From positions 1-15,655 of the forward strand of contig JBIOJM010000243.1 of the NCBI GenBank assembly GCA_044450785.1: 15,655 bases of DNA, given 5' to 3'. Below the pieces are notes generated by a model. It did not search any database. It was not told where the DNA came from and saw nothing but the letters and a program-made list of their open reading frames with translations. The DNA is from JBIOJM01 sp044450785 (GTDB taxonomy: Bacteria; Planctomycetota; Planctomycetia; Isosphaerales; Isosphaeraceae). Of the stretch, positions 1 through 7,527 are shown one piece after another. Numbering within the stretch: the stretch's first letter is position 1; the number at the start of each line of letters is the position of its first letter. A program made the position numbers and the translations under genes.

Positions 1-873
1 CCCCGTGGCCGGTAAGGTAGAGAGCTTGACGGCCCGGATCGCGAAGGCGCTCTGCAAGGTCGTGCCGACGACGGTCTGGAACGGAGCCGCCAGTCGATCG
101 AGGAAGACGGTGAAGCGGACGATCGGGTCGCGATAGACGACGAGCCGATCACCCGGCATGAGCTGATAGTTGGTGGTAGGATCTCCACCGCTGGTGATGG
201 CCGCCAGGTTGACCGGCAAGAGCTGTTCGCAGCAGGCGCCGGGAGGAGCCGGACGAACCAGGCGAATGTTCTGCGGCGCGGCGGTCGGCATCAGGCCGCC
301 GGCGAAATTGATGGCGTCGAGCACGGTCTCGTTGCCCGTGATCGGAAATCGGCCCGTGACGGCCACGTCGCCGAGTACATAATAGTTCTTGCTGTTATAG
401 GCCGTCACGTCGACGAACACCGTGGCCGAATCCCTCGGATCGACCATCTTCGGTGGTTTGGGCTTCTCGCCGATCTGCGGTTCGACGACTTCGGAGTCGA
501 CGTCGATCAGCCCGAGGCTTTCGTCGGAGATGTATTTGCGGAGGTGAAGGATGATCTTCTCCTTGACCTCGGGAAGGGTAAGACCGGCGACGTAGACATC
601 GCCGTAGAAGCCCAGCGTGATCTTACCATCGGGCCGGACCAGCCGCTCGCCCGAGATCGGTCGACCCGGAAGTGCCTCGAGCACCTCGACGAGCAAGAGG
701 TCAGGGGCCTCGACAACGTAGTCCGGCATCGAGACCTTCTGGAACTCTCGCGGGATGTTGCCATTAGCGATCTTCTCTTCGGGCGTGCGAACCGTCTGGC
801 ACCCGCAGGCGGCGCAGCATGCCAGAAGTGCCAGCCACCCGACCCGTCGGTAGACATTCCTTGCAATATTCAT
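1..873 (-). CDS. Polysaccharide biosynthesis/export lipoprotein (Wza/SLBB type), C-terminus off the left edge
   Basis: The frame is open for 291 codons from ATG at 873 to base 1, so the gene is cut by the window edge. A GGGAGGA ribosome binding site lies about 9 nt before the ATG. Residues 1-25 form a signal peptide with a hydrophobic run (WLALLACCAACGC). Lipidation is likely at Cys19 (LLAC) or Cys25; the lipobox is not canonical. Residues 51-120 match the polysaccharide export (Poly_export) domain: DYVVEAPDLL at the start, then VRPDGKITL and YVAGLTLPEVKEKI. Residues 160-250 resemble an SLBB domain (YYVLGDVAVTGRFPITG, LDAINFAGG, YQLMPGDRLVVYRDP). Family members form outer-membrane or periplasmic channels that export exopolysaccharide or capsule. 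The partner polymerase and kinase genes are not in view. A 20-residue Pro/Lys-rich insert (131-150) separates the two domains. The family call is firm; the exported polymer is unknown. Confidence 0.9.
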   Translation of the reverse strand, partial: MNIARNVYRRVGWLALLACCAACGCQTVRTPEEKIANGNIPREFQKVSMPDYVVEAPDLLLVEVLEALPGRPISGERLVRPDGKITLGFYGDVYVAGLTLPEVKEKIILHLRKYISDESLGLIDVDSEVVEPQIGEKPKPPKMVDPRDSATVFVDVTAYNSKNYYVLGDVAVTGRFPITGNETVLDAINFAGGLMPTAAPQNIRLVRPAPPGACCEQLLPVNLAAITSGGDPTTNYQLMPGDRLVVYRDPIVRFTVFLDRLAAPFQTVVGTTLQSAFAIRAVKLSTLPATG

Positions 874-1093
874 TCAACACATCCTCCCGGCACTTCCGAC
901 ATCGGCCGAACAGGCGATCCTCGAGAAAAAGAGGATTTCGGCCCAGAGAAAATCCCCGGCGATCCAGCTTGCAATGGAACCCCAGCCTGTTCTCCGTCTG
1001 ATTTGCTTCCGCACGACGGGGCCGACCCGCTTCCTGCCGGATCGGTCTTGACACGAGATACAATCGGCACAATCGCTCGTTCGCTCAAATCGA

Positions 1094-1112
1094 AACCAGC
1101 CGGATTCTGGTT
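1094..1112 (-). terminator. Weak hairpin at the end of the Met-Gly protein gene
   Basis: AACCAG (1094-1099) and CTGGTT (1107-1112) form a 6-bp stem with a 7-nt loop. It overlaps the stop codon of the minus-strand gene. No T-tract follows, so termination here is uncertain. Confidence 0.25.
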
Positions 1113-1737
1113 ATCGGGTAACTTGCGGGAAGTAGCGATTCTGCCGGCTGTAGAAACCTTGAGGATAGCGGGCGACTGGAGCGCTGCGATGAAAGTAACG
1201 AGCCGCCAATCCCCCGGGCTGGTTCGCACTACCGCGCGGTTTCAAGCTCGCTTGTTGAGTTCTCCCGCCCCGCGACGGTCCAGCCGAACCGGGTCGTACA
1301 CCGCTTAACTGGCCAGAGCCGATGCCCAGCATCTGAGATTGGCCGGCGAGCATCATCAGACCCTGCTGTCTTTGCGTCATCGGGTACATGCTGCCGTAAA
1401 GCATGGATGCGGCCATGGGATTCGTGTAGATGTTGTTGGACTGTGCACCCATCCCCATTCCGGGAGTGATCGGCCTCGCCATTCCGAGCGCCGCAGCGTC
1501 GATCGGGCTCGGCGAGGCGGACCCAAACATGCCATACGGCATCGGCATGAAACCCATGCCCATCCCCATGTTCATCCCCATCCCCATGCCCATCCCCATG
1601 CCCGTCCCCGTGCCGGGTGAGGTTGTTGCCGGATATCCCGCTACCGCCGTGCCTTGCGCCTTGGCTTCGGGACATGCCGTGATCGCGGCCAGACTCACCA
1701 CGGCCGACCAAAAGAAACCACCTCGTAAGCCATCCAT
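1111..1737 (-). CDS. Secreted Met-Gly repeat protein, function unknown
   Basis: This 208-residue protein starts at ATG 1737. AAGGAG at 1747-1752 sits 9 nt upstream, which favours this start over the in-frame GTG at 1755. A signal peptide (hydrophobic core VVSLAAITA, cleavage after AKA) is followed by a tract of alternating Met and Gly around residues 46-62, then a Met/Gly/Pro/Ala-rich middle (GMFGSASPSP, PITPGMGMGAQ, MLYGSMYPMT). The C-terminal third is basic and rich in Gln, Arg and Tyr (YFHRSAPVARYPQGFYSRQNRYFPQ). There are no catalytic motifs and no Cys in the mature part. The composition suggests a disordered or surface-structural protein. It lies upstream of, and on the same strand as, the export lipoprotein gene, 237 nt away, so co-expression is possible but not shown. 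I do not recognise a named family. Confidence 0.72.
   Translation of the reverse strand: MDGLRGGFFWSAVVSLAAITACPEAKAQGTAVAGYPATTSPGTGTGMGMGMGMGMNMGMGMGFMPMPYGMFGSASPSPIDAAALGMARPITPGMGMGAQSNNIYTNPMAASMLYGSMYPMTQRQQGLMMLAGQSQMLGIGSGQLSGVRPGSAGPSRGGRTQQASLKPRGSANQPGGLAARYFHRSAPVARYPQGFYSRQNRYFPQVTR
1553..1616. repeat. Degenerate CCCATG/CCCATC hexamer array
   Basis: On the plus strand, units of CCCATG, CCCATC and CCCGTC repeat in tandem for about 60 bp. The period is 6, and on the minus strand it encodes Met-Gly dipeptides (ATGGGC, ATGGGG). The array is an exact multiple of codons, so copy-number change would not shift the frame of the surrounding gene. It is a coding microsatellite, not a CRISPR. 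Confidence 0.8.
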
Positions 1738-2020
1738 GGGAATCGTCTCCTTCACGGATCAGGTGCGACGGTCCGTCTTTGTCTTCAATCCTTTCGACGC
1801 TCCACCCGCCAGGAGAATACTCAAAAGCGATCTGTTCCGCGAATGCCCTCCATTCGTCAATTACGTAAAACCCGAAGTTTCACCGTTTTCCCTAGTTTCT
1901 CTGGAGCGGTCGATGGGGGTGACCCGATCGAACGAAGCAGGATCGTTTGAGGAGATGGGTCTGCCTCCGCCCAAGGATTTCGGAGGCGAATCAAATCAAC
2001 CGCGACGGGACGAGGCGAGG
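1738..2020. other. Divergent intergenic region between two secreted-protein genes
   Basis: This 283-bp gap separates the Met-Gly protein (leftward) from the YHPTCW protein (rightward) and must hold both promoters. I see no convincing -35/-10 pair on either strand and no conserved RNA fold. A longer reading frame enters from 1430 on the plus strand, but it is the antisense of the Met-Gly gene and is not a credible extension. Confidence 0.5.
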
Positions 2021-2899
2021 ATGCGAACGAACTCGAGGATGCGAGGCCCAGGACTGGGTCTGGCCGTACTGGCGCTCGTCGTGAGCCTGCCGGAACTGGC
2101 ACGGGCTCAACAGAGCGGACTCTTTCCACTGTCGCCGATCCGCAGGCAGCGGGTTCCCTGCGACCAGCAAGACCCAATATACAAAACCTACAAGTATCAG
2201 TATTTCGGTTATCATCCTACCTGCTGGCGCCGGTTCCCGGATGGGTGGGGTTGTCCGAGCCCCGATGCGCCCGACAAAGCAAAATCGTTCCGGGATATAC
2301 CGCGGAGCGCCGGGGAGCCGGAGCCAGAGGCTCTGCCCGACGAGGGGCCCGCGCGGCCCGACGGCACGAAGCCGCCGGTTCCGCCTCTGCCGCCTGGCGG
2401 TCGCTCTCCGTTCGAGGAGCTTGATACCGGCAAACCGAGCAATGCTCCGGCAGCGCCTCGAGGAGGGCAAGCACCCCTCACGTTGCCGCCGGGAGACCCT
2501 TTTCGACTCGACGATAAGCCGGGCAACCCGCCGGCAGCCGCGCCCAATCCGCCGCGAGCGAGCCGGCTGCGGCCGGCGACGCCGCCCGCCCTCAGCAATG
2601 GCCCTGAGCTCTCCGCGCCAGCCGAGGAGCGCGGCCGGATGCCGGCGAGCCGCACGAGTCGAATCGATGCGGACGAAGCGACGGATGCCCGGGCGGAGGA
2701 CGGTCCCCTGCTCGCGCTGCCGAACGTGAATCTTCCACCGGTCCACGACTCGGCGATCTTCGGAACAGAGCCTCCCCAGGCGACCGCCGCCAACGACGCG
2801 GGCACGAACTCGACGACTTCCCCAGTTACCTCCCCACCTCGCCGTGGTTTCCTGAGCGGGCTGTTCAACAACCTGGGTTTGAACTGGACGCGCCGTTAA
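2021..2899 (+). CDS. Secreted proline-rich protein with a YHPTCW core motif
   Basis: The chosen start is ATG 2021, with a GACGAGG-like purine run just upstream. It gives a 292-residue protein with a clear signal peptide (LGLAVLALVVSLPELARA, cut after residue 29). ATG 2039 is a possible alternative. Residues 47-85 hold a compact aromatic/Cys segment (Cys47, Cys68, Cys78) with the core YHPTCWRRFPDGWGC. I recall this motif from many uncharacterised planctomycete exported proteins, but cannot check it here. The remaining 200 residues are rich in Pro, Ala, Arg and Glu with no predicted fold, ending in a short hydrophobic/aromatic stretch (FLSGLFNNLGLNW). A small folded N-terminal module on a disordered stalk is the likely form. 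The stop codon lies in the left TTAA of the palindromic element that follows. Function unknown. Confidence 0.82.
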   Translation: MRTNSRMRGPGLGLAVLALVVSLPELARAQQSGLFPLSPIRRQRVPCDQQDPIYKTYKYQYFGYHPTCWRRFPDGWGCPSPDAPDKAKSFRDIPRSAGEPEPEALPDEGPARPDGTKPPVPPLPPGGRSPFEELDTGKPSNAPAAPRGGQAPLTLPPGDPFRLDDKPGNPPAAAPNPPRASRLRPATPPALSNGPELSAPAEERGRMPASRTSRIDADEATDARAEDGPLLALPNVNLPPVHDSAIFGTEPPQATAANDAGTNSTTSPVTSPPRRGFLSGLFNNLGLNWTRR

Positions 2900-3005
2900 G
2901 GCGAGCGGCAGAAAATGCCATACCCGTAGCGGAACTCGCCAGAGTTCCGGCCCGAAGTCTGGCGACTTCGGCTACGGGGGTCATTCGACCTGCCACTCGC
3001 CTTAA
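2896..3005. repeat. 110-bp palindromic element with TTAA ends and two inner hairpins
   Basis: The outer arms TTAAGGCGAGCGGCAG (2896-2911) and CTGCCACTCGCCTTAA (2990-3005) are reverse complements at 15 of 16 positions. After 11 unpaired nt on each side, an 8-bp stem CCCGTAGC/GCTACGGG (2923-2930, 2971-2978) encloses two hairpins: GGAACTC/GAGTTCC around GCCA (2931-2948) and GAAGTC/GACTTC around TGGC (2954-2969). The two loops are complementary to each other. The form suggests a miniature inverted-repeat (MITE-like) or REP-like element that inserted at TTAA. It could also act as a two-way terminator between the genes on each side. It encodes no protein. Confidence 0.78.
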
Positions 3006-3103
3006 GAGAAGAGGCACGGCCAACGGGCCCTTGATGCAAACGAGCCTCGATCCTGTCACAATCAGAGAGTGTGTTTTCTGGTGCGTGGTTCTGTGGTGGA
3101 TCG

Positions 3104-3116
3104 CCGACTCAGTCGG
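3104..3116. promoter_or_regulatory. Short perfect palindrome upstream of the GTPase unit
   Basis: CCGACT and AGTCGG flank a single C, 64 nt before the first GTPase start. It could be an operator or a short hairpin in the leader. No clear -35/-10 pair was found nearby, so this is a weak suggestion. Confidence 0.2.
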
Positions 3117-3179
3117 AACAAATGATTTCGAGAAAGTTCTCGGCCCATCCTCGAGTCTCCACGGGATGAGCGAGCAGCC

Positions 3180-4739
3180 ATGCCAACGCGAACCAAGTAT
3201 CTCTACTTGACGCTCACGGTCTTGATCTTGGTGATCGGCCTGGCGGCGTGGCTGTTCAGCTCGTTGACCGAGCTGCACGACCGCTTCGCGCGCCAGTCGC
3301 AGGGCCTGGGGGTCGCCTTTCTGATCGTTTTGATCGTGCTGCTGGCGGTCGCAACGCTCTGGGCGAGCCGATTGGTCAGGACCTCAAAATCCGTCGGGGG
3401 CGGTCCGGTTCAGGCGCCCGCCGACATGATCGAGGCCGCGGCCGTCCAGACGGAGCAGGCCGAAGGCATCATCCGGCAGGTTGGTGACGCGTCCGCCAAG
3501 GCGGGACTGAACCAGGAGCTTGGCGACCTCCGGGCCGGCCAACGCCGCCGCGAGTTCCACGTCGTCGTTTTCGGAACGGGATCCGCGGGCAAGACCTCTC
3601 TGATCAACGCACTGCTCGGCCGGGAAGCCGGCAAGACCGATCCGACCATGGGCACGACCCAGCGGGGCGAAAATCACACGTACACTCTGGAAGGGGTCGA
3701 CGGGGCGGTCTACTTGACCGACACGCCGGGCTTGTCCGAGCTTGGAGTGGCCGGCTCCGAGCGCGAGCGCGAAGCGCGCGAGCTGGCCGCGCGCGCCGAC
3801 CTCCTGGTTTTCGTGCTCGACCACGACCTGATCCGCACCGAGTACGACCCGCTCTCCGCCCTCGTTCGCCAGGGAAAACGCTCGATCGTCGTCTTCAACA
3901 AGACCGACCGGTTCACCGAGGCCGACAGCGCGGCCATCCTGGCCAAGCTGCGCGAGCGCCTCCGCGGACTTGTCCCGGCCGGCGACGTCGTGGCCGGCGC
4001 CGCGGCGCCCCGGCCGGTCCCCGTCCGCGTCCAGCGCAAGGACGGCTCGATCGGGACCGAGCTCGAGGCCCAGCCGCCCGATCTGGCGGCCCTCCGCGGC
4101 CGGATCGCCCAGATCCTTGAGCGAGAGGGAGACACGCTGCGAGCGGGTAATCTCCTGCTCCGCGCCCATCTGCTCAGTCGGAAGGCCCAGGATCAGCTTG
4201 CCATCGAACGCGATCAGACCGCGAAAGACCTGATCGAGAAATTCCAGTGGATCACGGCCGGGACCGTCTTCGCCAATCCGTTCCCCGCCCTCGAGCTGGT
4301 GGCCAACGGGGCCGTGCAGTTTCAAATGATCTCGGAGCTGGCCGGCGTCTACGGCGTCCAGATCTCGACGTCGCACGTGCGGATGATCGGCGGCCAGATG
4401 ATCCAGATGCTCTTGAAGCTCGGCCTGGTGGAGACGGCCACGTCCTTGGTCGCCGGCATCTTCAAGTCGTCGATGGTCGGCTACGCGGCCGCGGGCGCCG
4501 TCCAGGGCGTGTCCATGGCGTACTTGACCCACGTCTCGGGGGAAGCGTTCGCCGAGTACTTCCGGCGCGGACAGGCCTGGGGCGACGGCGGCATGCAGGC
4601 CGCCTTGATCCGCCAGTTCGACCTTACCAGCCGTGCCGAGTTTCTCCAGGAATTCGCCAAGCAGGCTGTGCAAAAGGTCTCGAACCGATTGTTGCACGGA
4701 GCGCCTCAAACCCCACGACAGCCCTCGTCCAAGCCCTGA
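3180..4739 (+). CDS. Membrane GTPase with DUF697-like C-terminal region
   Basis: The 519-residue protein has two N-terminal membrane segments (about 8-28 and 44-62) and then a P-loop GTPase domain: G1 GTGSAGKTS at 132-140 (Lys138), likely G2 Thr near 159-160, G3 DTPG at 181-184, G4 NKTD at 240-243. From about residue 350 the sequence is helical and partly hydrophobic (TVFANPFPALELV, AGVYGVQIS, IFKSSMVGYAAAGAVQG), matching the DUF697 type of tail seen in Era-like membrane GTPases such as YcjF relatives and cyanobacterial homologues. It is paralogous to the GTPase at 6133-7527; both end with a similar (A/C)QWG...G segment. Start ATG 3180 has only a weak GAGCGAG ribosome site. It heads a unit with the amidase 22 nt downstream. 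Cargo and effector are unknown. Confidence 0.88.
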   Translation: MPTRTKYLYLTLTVLILVIGLAAWLFSSLTELHDRFARQSQGLGVAFLIVLIVLLAVATLWASRLVRTSKSVGGGPVQAPADMIEAAAVQTEQAEGIIRQVGDASAKAGLNQELGDLRAGQRRREFHVVVFGTGSAGKTSLINALLGREAGKTDPTMGTTQRGENHTYTLEGVDGAVYLTDTPGLSELGVAGSEREREARELAARADLLVFVLDHDLIRTEYDPLSALVRQGKRSIVVFNKTDRFTEADSAAILAKLRERLRGLVPAGDVVAGAAAPRPVPVRVQRKDGSIGTELEAQPPDLAALRGRIAQILEREGDTLRAGNLLLRAHLLSRKAQDQLAIERDQTAKDLIEKFQWITAGTVFANPFPALELVANGAVQFQMISELAGVYGVQISTSHVRMIGGQMIQMLLKLGLVETATSLVAGIFKSSMVGYAAAGAVQGVSMAYLTHVSGEAFAEYFRRGQAWGDGGMQAALIRQFDLTSRAEFLQEFAKQAVQKVSNRLLHGAPQTPRQPSSKP

Positions 4740-4761
4740 ATCGCCCGGAAGGACCAGCACC

Positions 4762-6120
4762 ATGTCGAAATTACCCGGCAGCTTCCCGCGATTGTTCCCG
4801 AAACCTGACCAGACGATCGGCGGAATCGGGCGCGCCTTGCGCGAGGGTCGAACCACGTGCGTCGAGATCCTGAATGGTTGCCTTGCGCAGGTTGATGAAT
4901 GGGAGCCGAGGGTCCACGCTTGGGTCGTGCTCGACCGCGAGCGGGCATTGGAACAGGCGCGGGGGTTGGACGATGAGCTGAAAGACGGCAAGGACCGCGG
5001 ACCGCTTCATGGGATTCCGATCGGTATCAAGGACATCATCGACGTGGCGGGACTACCCACCGCATGCGGATCGAAGCGTTGGGCCGACAGGGTTGCCGAT
5101 TACGATGCCTTGGTCGTGGTGAATCTTCGTGAAGCCGGCGCGGTGATCATGGGCAAGACGGTCACGACGCCCTACGCCTGGATCGATCCGCCCGTCACCC
5201 GCAACCCCTGGAACCTCGAGCGGACGCCGGGGGGCTCATCGAGCGGGTCAGCCGCGGCGGTGGCTTGCGGCATGTGCCTGGGCGCGATCGGGACCCAGAC
5301 GGGCGGGTCGATCACCCGGCCGGCGTCGTTCTGCGGCGTCGCCGGGATGAAGCCGGGCAGGCTGTTCAATATGAAGCTGATAATCCAGGGAATCCAGCCA
5401 TTCGCCCACAGCCTCGATCACGTCGGTCCGATCGCTCGCACAGTCGACGATCTGCGACTCTTGTTCGACGGAATGGAGGACCCTGACAGGAAGAAGCGGG
5501 AATTGAGGGCTTCTTTCTCGAACGACAGCCGTCCTCGGCTTGGCCGACTGCGCGGCTTCTTCGATCGCCGGTCCGAGCCGGCCGTCGTATCGGCGCTCGA
5601 CGAGGCGGCCCGCGCCCTCGTGTCCCAGGGGGCAGAGATTCTCGAGCTGGATGATCCAGTCGATCTCGAACGGGTCCTCAAGGACCACCGCTGCATAATG
5701 GCCTCCGAGGCCGCGGGAGTCCATTCCGACTGGCTCGACGAGTTTCCAGATGATTATCCCCCTCGCATCCGAGACCTGATCTTGGAAGGGCGATCGCTGA
5801 TGGCGCTGGAATACTTGAAAGCCAAGGCTCGCAAGGATCCGACCATGGGGCCGATAAGGCATGCCCTTTGGCAAGGACAACTCCACGCCTTGATCACACC
5901 CGCAACGGTCGGCACGGCCCCCGATCCGTCGACGACCGGTGATCCGGCGTTCAACTCCCCCTGGAGCTATACCGGTCTCCCGACGGTCTCTTTCCCGATC
6001 GGTCTTGCTGCTGACAACTTGCCGGTCGCCATCCAGCTCGTCGGAGATCTCCTGCATGACGAAGAACTCTTGCGAACGGCCCAGTGGTGCGAACAGGCGA
6101 TCCGAACCTGGCGGCAATGA
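4762..6120 (+). CDS. Amidase-signature family enzyme
   Basis: ATG 4762 has GGAAGGA about 8 nt upstream and gives 452 residues, a normal length for the family. The amidase signature is complete: Lys90 in PIGIKD, cis-Ser159 in PGGSSSGSAAAV, and nucleophile Ser183 in TGGSITRP, followed by FCGVAGMKPG. The 24-residue spacing between the two serines equals that in fatty acid amide hydrolase, as I recall it. These enzymes hydrolyse carboxamides through a Ser-cisSer-Lys triad. Substrates vary widely (amides, glutaminyl-tRNA, allophanate, lipid amides), and sequence alone does not settle this one. It is unlikely to be GatA, because no GatB/GatC genes are adjacent. No signal peptide is visible, so it should be cytoplasmic. 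It lies between two paralogous GTPase genes, 22 nt after one and 12 nt before the other, so it is probably co-transcribed with both. Confidence 0.92.
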   Translation: MSKLPGSFPRLFPKPDQTIGGIGRALREGRTTCVEILNGCLAQVDEWEPRVHAWVVLDRERALEQARGLDDELKDGKDRGPLHGIPIGIKDIIDVAGLPTACGSKRWADRVADYDALVVVNLREAGAVIMGKTVTTPYAWIDPPVTRNPWNLERTPGGSSSGSAAAVACGMCLGAIGTQTGGSITRPASFCGVAGMKPGRLFNMKLIIQGIQPFAHSLDHVGPIARTVDDLRLLFDGMEDPDRKKRELRASFSNDSRPRLGRLRGFFDRRSEPAVVSALDEAARALVSQGAEILELDDPVDLERVLKDHRCIMASEAAGVHSDWLDEFPDDYPPRIRDLILEGRSLMALEYLKAKARKDPTMGPIRHALWQGQLHALITPATVGTAPDPSTTGDPAFNSPWSYTGLPTVSFPIGLAADNLPVAIQLVGDLLHDEELLRTAQWCEQAIRTWRQ

Positions 6121-6132
6121 AAGGCGATTTCC

Positions 6133-7527
6133 ATGGCCGAAGACGAGCTGAACGAATTGCTGGGCGAACTGGAAAGCCAGATCGGCGAAAAAGACGAGAC
6201 GGTCGAGCGCGCACGAGAGAGCCTGGAAGCGACTCTTTCGAGCCTCAAGCTGACCCCCGAGGAAGAGGCTGCACTTGCCCCTGAGCTGTCTCAGTTGCGC
6301 GACCTCGGCCGCAAGCTCGACGAGTCAACGATCGAGATCGCCGCGTTCGGCATGGTGAGCCGGGGCAAGTCGTCGGTATTGAATGCGCTCATGGGACGTG
6401 ACGTCTTTGAGGTCGGAGTGACGCATGGGACGACGATCGCCCGAGCCGCGCAGCGGTGGCAGCACGACGAGGCCGGCCGCCCGGGGCTGGAAGGTGCCCA
6501 GCTCGTTGTGGTCGATACTCCCGGGATCGACGAGGTGGGCGGCGAGGTCCGCGAGGTGCTTGCCCGCGACGTCGCCCGGCATGCCGACCTCATCCTTTTC
6601 GTTGTCTCCGGCGACATGCAGCGCCGAGAGGTCGAAGCCCTGACCGAGCTGCGCGAGGTCCATAAACCCATCATCCTCGTCTTCAACCAGGTCGACCGCT
6701 ATCCCGAGCTCGACCGTGACCAGATCCATGCCAAGATCAAGGACGAGCGGGTCAAACACCTGATCCGTCCCGACGACGTCGTCATGACGGCCGCCCGGCC
6801 CGATGCCTACAAGGTCAAGATCCAGCTTCCTGACGGCACGACTCAGGTCCAGTGGGAGCGCCCCGCGCCGTTGATCGAGCCATTGAAGGCTCGTATCCTC
6901 GACGTCCTCGAGCGCGAGGGAAAAGCGCTGGTTGCCTTGAATACTCTCCTGATCGCGGGCGATCTCCACGCCGAGATCGTGGCTCGCAAGGTCCGCATCC
7001 GCGACGATGCCGCCAACCGCCTCATCTGGAACTTCGCGCTTGCGACCGGAGCGGCTGTCGCGCTCAACCCGATCCCGATCGTCGACATCGCCGGCGGGCT
7101 CGCGGTGGACGTGGGCATGATCGTCGCTCTCAGCAACGTCTACGGCATTCCCCTGACCCGCCGCACGGCGGTCAGCCTGGTCCGTGACATGATGCTGGCC
7201 TTGGGCGCGATGGGGGCAGTCGGCGTGGTCGGCCGCCTGGTGGCCAGCGGAATCAAGTCCTCCCTGGCCGGGGTGACCGTCTTGAGCGGCGGCCTCGCCG
7301 CCCCGTTGACCGCGCTCGGCTACGGGGTCTTCGGCCTTTACCAGGCCGCGGCCGCCGCCTCCACTTCCTACATCTTGGGTCAAAGTGCCAAGACGTACCT
7401 GAGCCAGGGGTGCCAGTGGGGGCCCCGCGGCATCAAGACCGTCATCCAGCAGATCATCGCCGAGGCCAAGGCCGACTCGGTCATCGACCGGCTGCGCGAC
7501 GATCTCAAGAAGCGATTGAAGAACTGA
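6133..7527 (+). CDS. GTPase with DUF697-like C-terminal region, paralogue of the 3180 gene
   Basis: This 464-residue protein begins at ATG 6133, after an AAAGGCG ribosome site. Residues 1-65 are acidic and heptad-like (LNELLGELESQIGEKDETVE), likely a coiled coil, in place of the membrane segments of its paralogue. The GTPase motifs are G1 GMVSRGKSS at 73-81 (Lys79), a Thr-rich G2 (THGTT, 97-101), G3 DTPG at 128-131 and G4 NQVD at 185-188. From about residue 295 a hydrophobic DUF697-like tail follows (VALNPIPIVDIAGGLAVD, SNVYGIPLTRR, MLALGAMGAVGVVGRLVASG), with several potential membrane helices. The C-terminus is basic (LRDDLKKRLKN). Its stop overlaps the next start by 1 nt, so translation is probably coupled. 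It may pair with the first GTPase in a heteromeric complex; this is inference. Confidence 0.9.
   Translation: MAEDELNELLGELESQIGEKDETVERARESLEATLSSLKLTPEEEAALAPELSQLRDLGRKLDESTIEIAAFGMVSRGKSSVLNALMGRDVFEVGVTHGTTIARAAQRWQHDEAGRPGLEGAQLVVVDTPGIDEVGGEVREVLARDVARHADLILFVVSGDMQRREVEALTELREVHKPIILVFNQVDRYPELDRDQIHAKIKDERVKHLIRPDDVVMTAARPDAYKVKIQLPDGTTQVQWERPAPLIEPLKARILDVLEREGKALVALNTLLIAGDLHAEIVARKVRIRDDAANRLIWNFALATGAAVALNPIPIVDIAGGLAVDVGMIVALSNVYGIPLTRRTAVSLVRDMMLALGAMGAVGVVGRLVASGIKSSLAGVTVLSGGLAAPLTALGYGVFGLYQAAAAASTSYILGQSAKTYLSQGCQWGPRGIKTVIQQIIAEAKADSVIDRLRDDLKKRLKN

Noticed and set aside
1048..1068. TTGACA and TACAAT on the plus strand between minus-strand genes
   Set aside because: The spacing is only 5 nt and there is no plus-strand gene for it to serve.
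1553..1616. CRISPR-like array
   Set aside because: The 6-bp period has no spacers, and it is coding.
1111..1755. GTG 1755 as start of the Met-Gly protein
   Set aside because: The AAGGAG site falls inside that reading frame and is correctly spaced for ATG 1737.
1430..2020. N-terminal extension of the YHPTCW protein gene
   Set aside because: It overlaps the Met-Gly gene in antisense and would place a clear signal peptide in the middle of the protein.
3384..4991. 535-codon open frame on the minus strand
   Set aside because: Antisense of the membrane GTPase and the amidase start. It has no recognisable domain, and the plus-strand proteins have full motifs; high GC explains the long frame.
5248..6117. 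289-codon minus-strand frame
   Set aside because: Antisense of the amidase, with no family resemblance and no ribosome site.
6325..7383. 352-codon minus-strand frame
   Set aside because: Antisense shadow of the second GTPase with His/Asp/Gly-rich sequence typical of such shadows.
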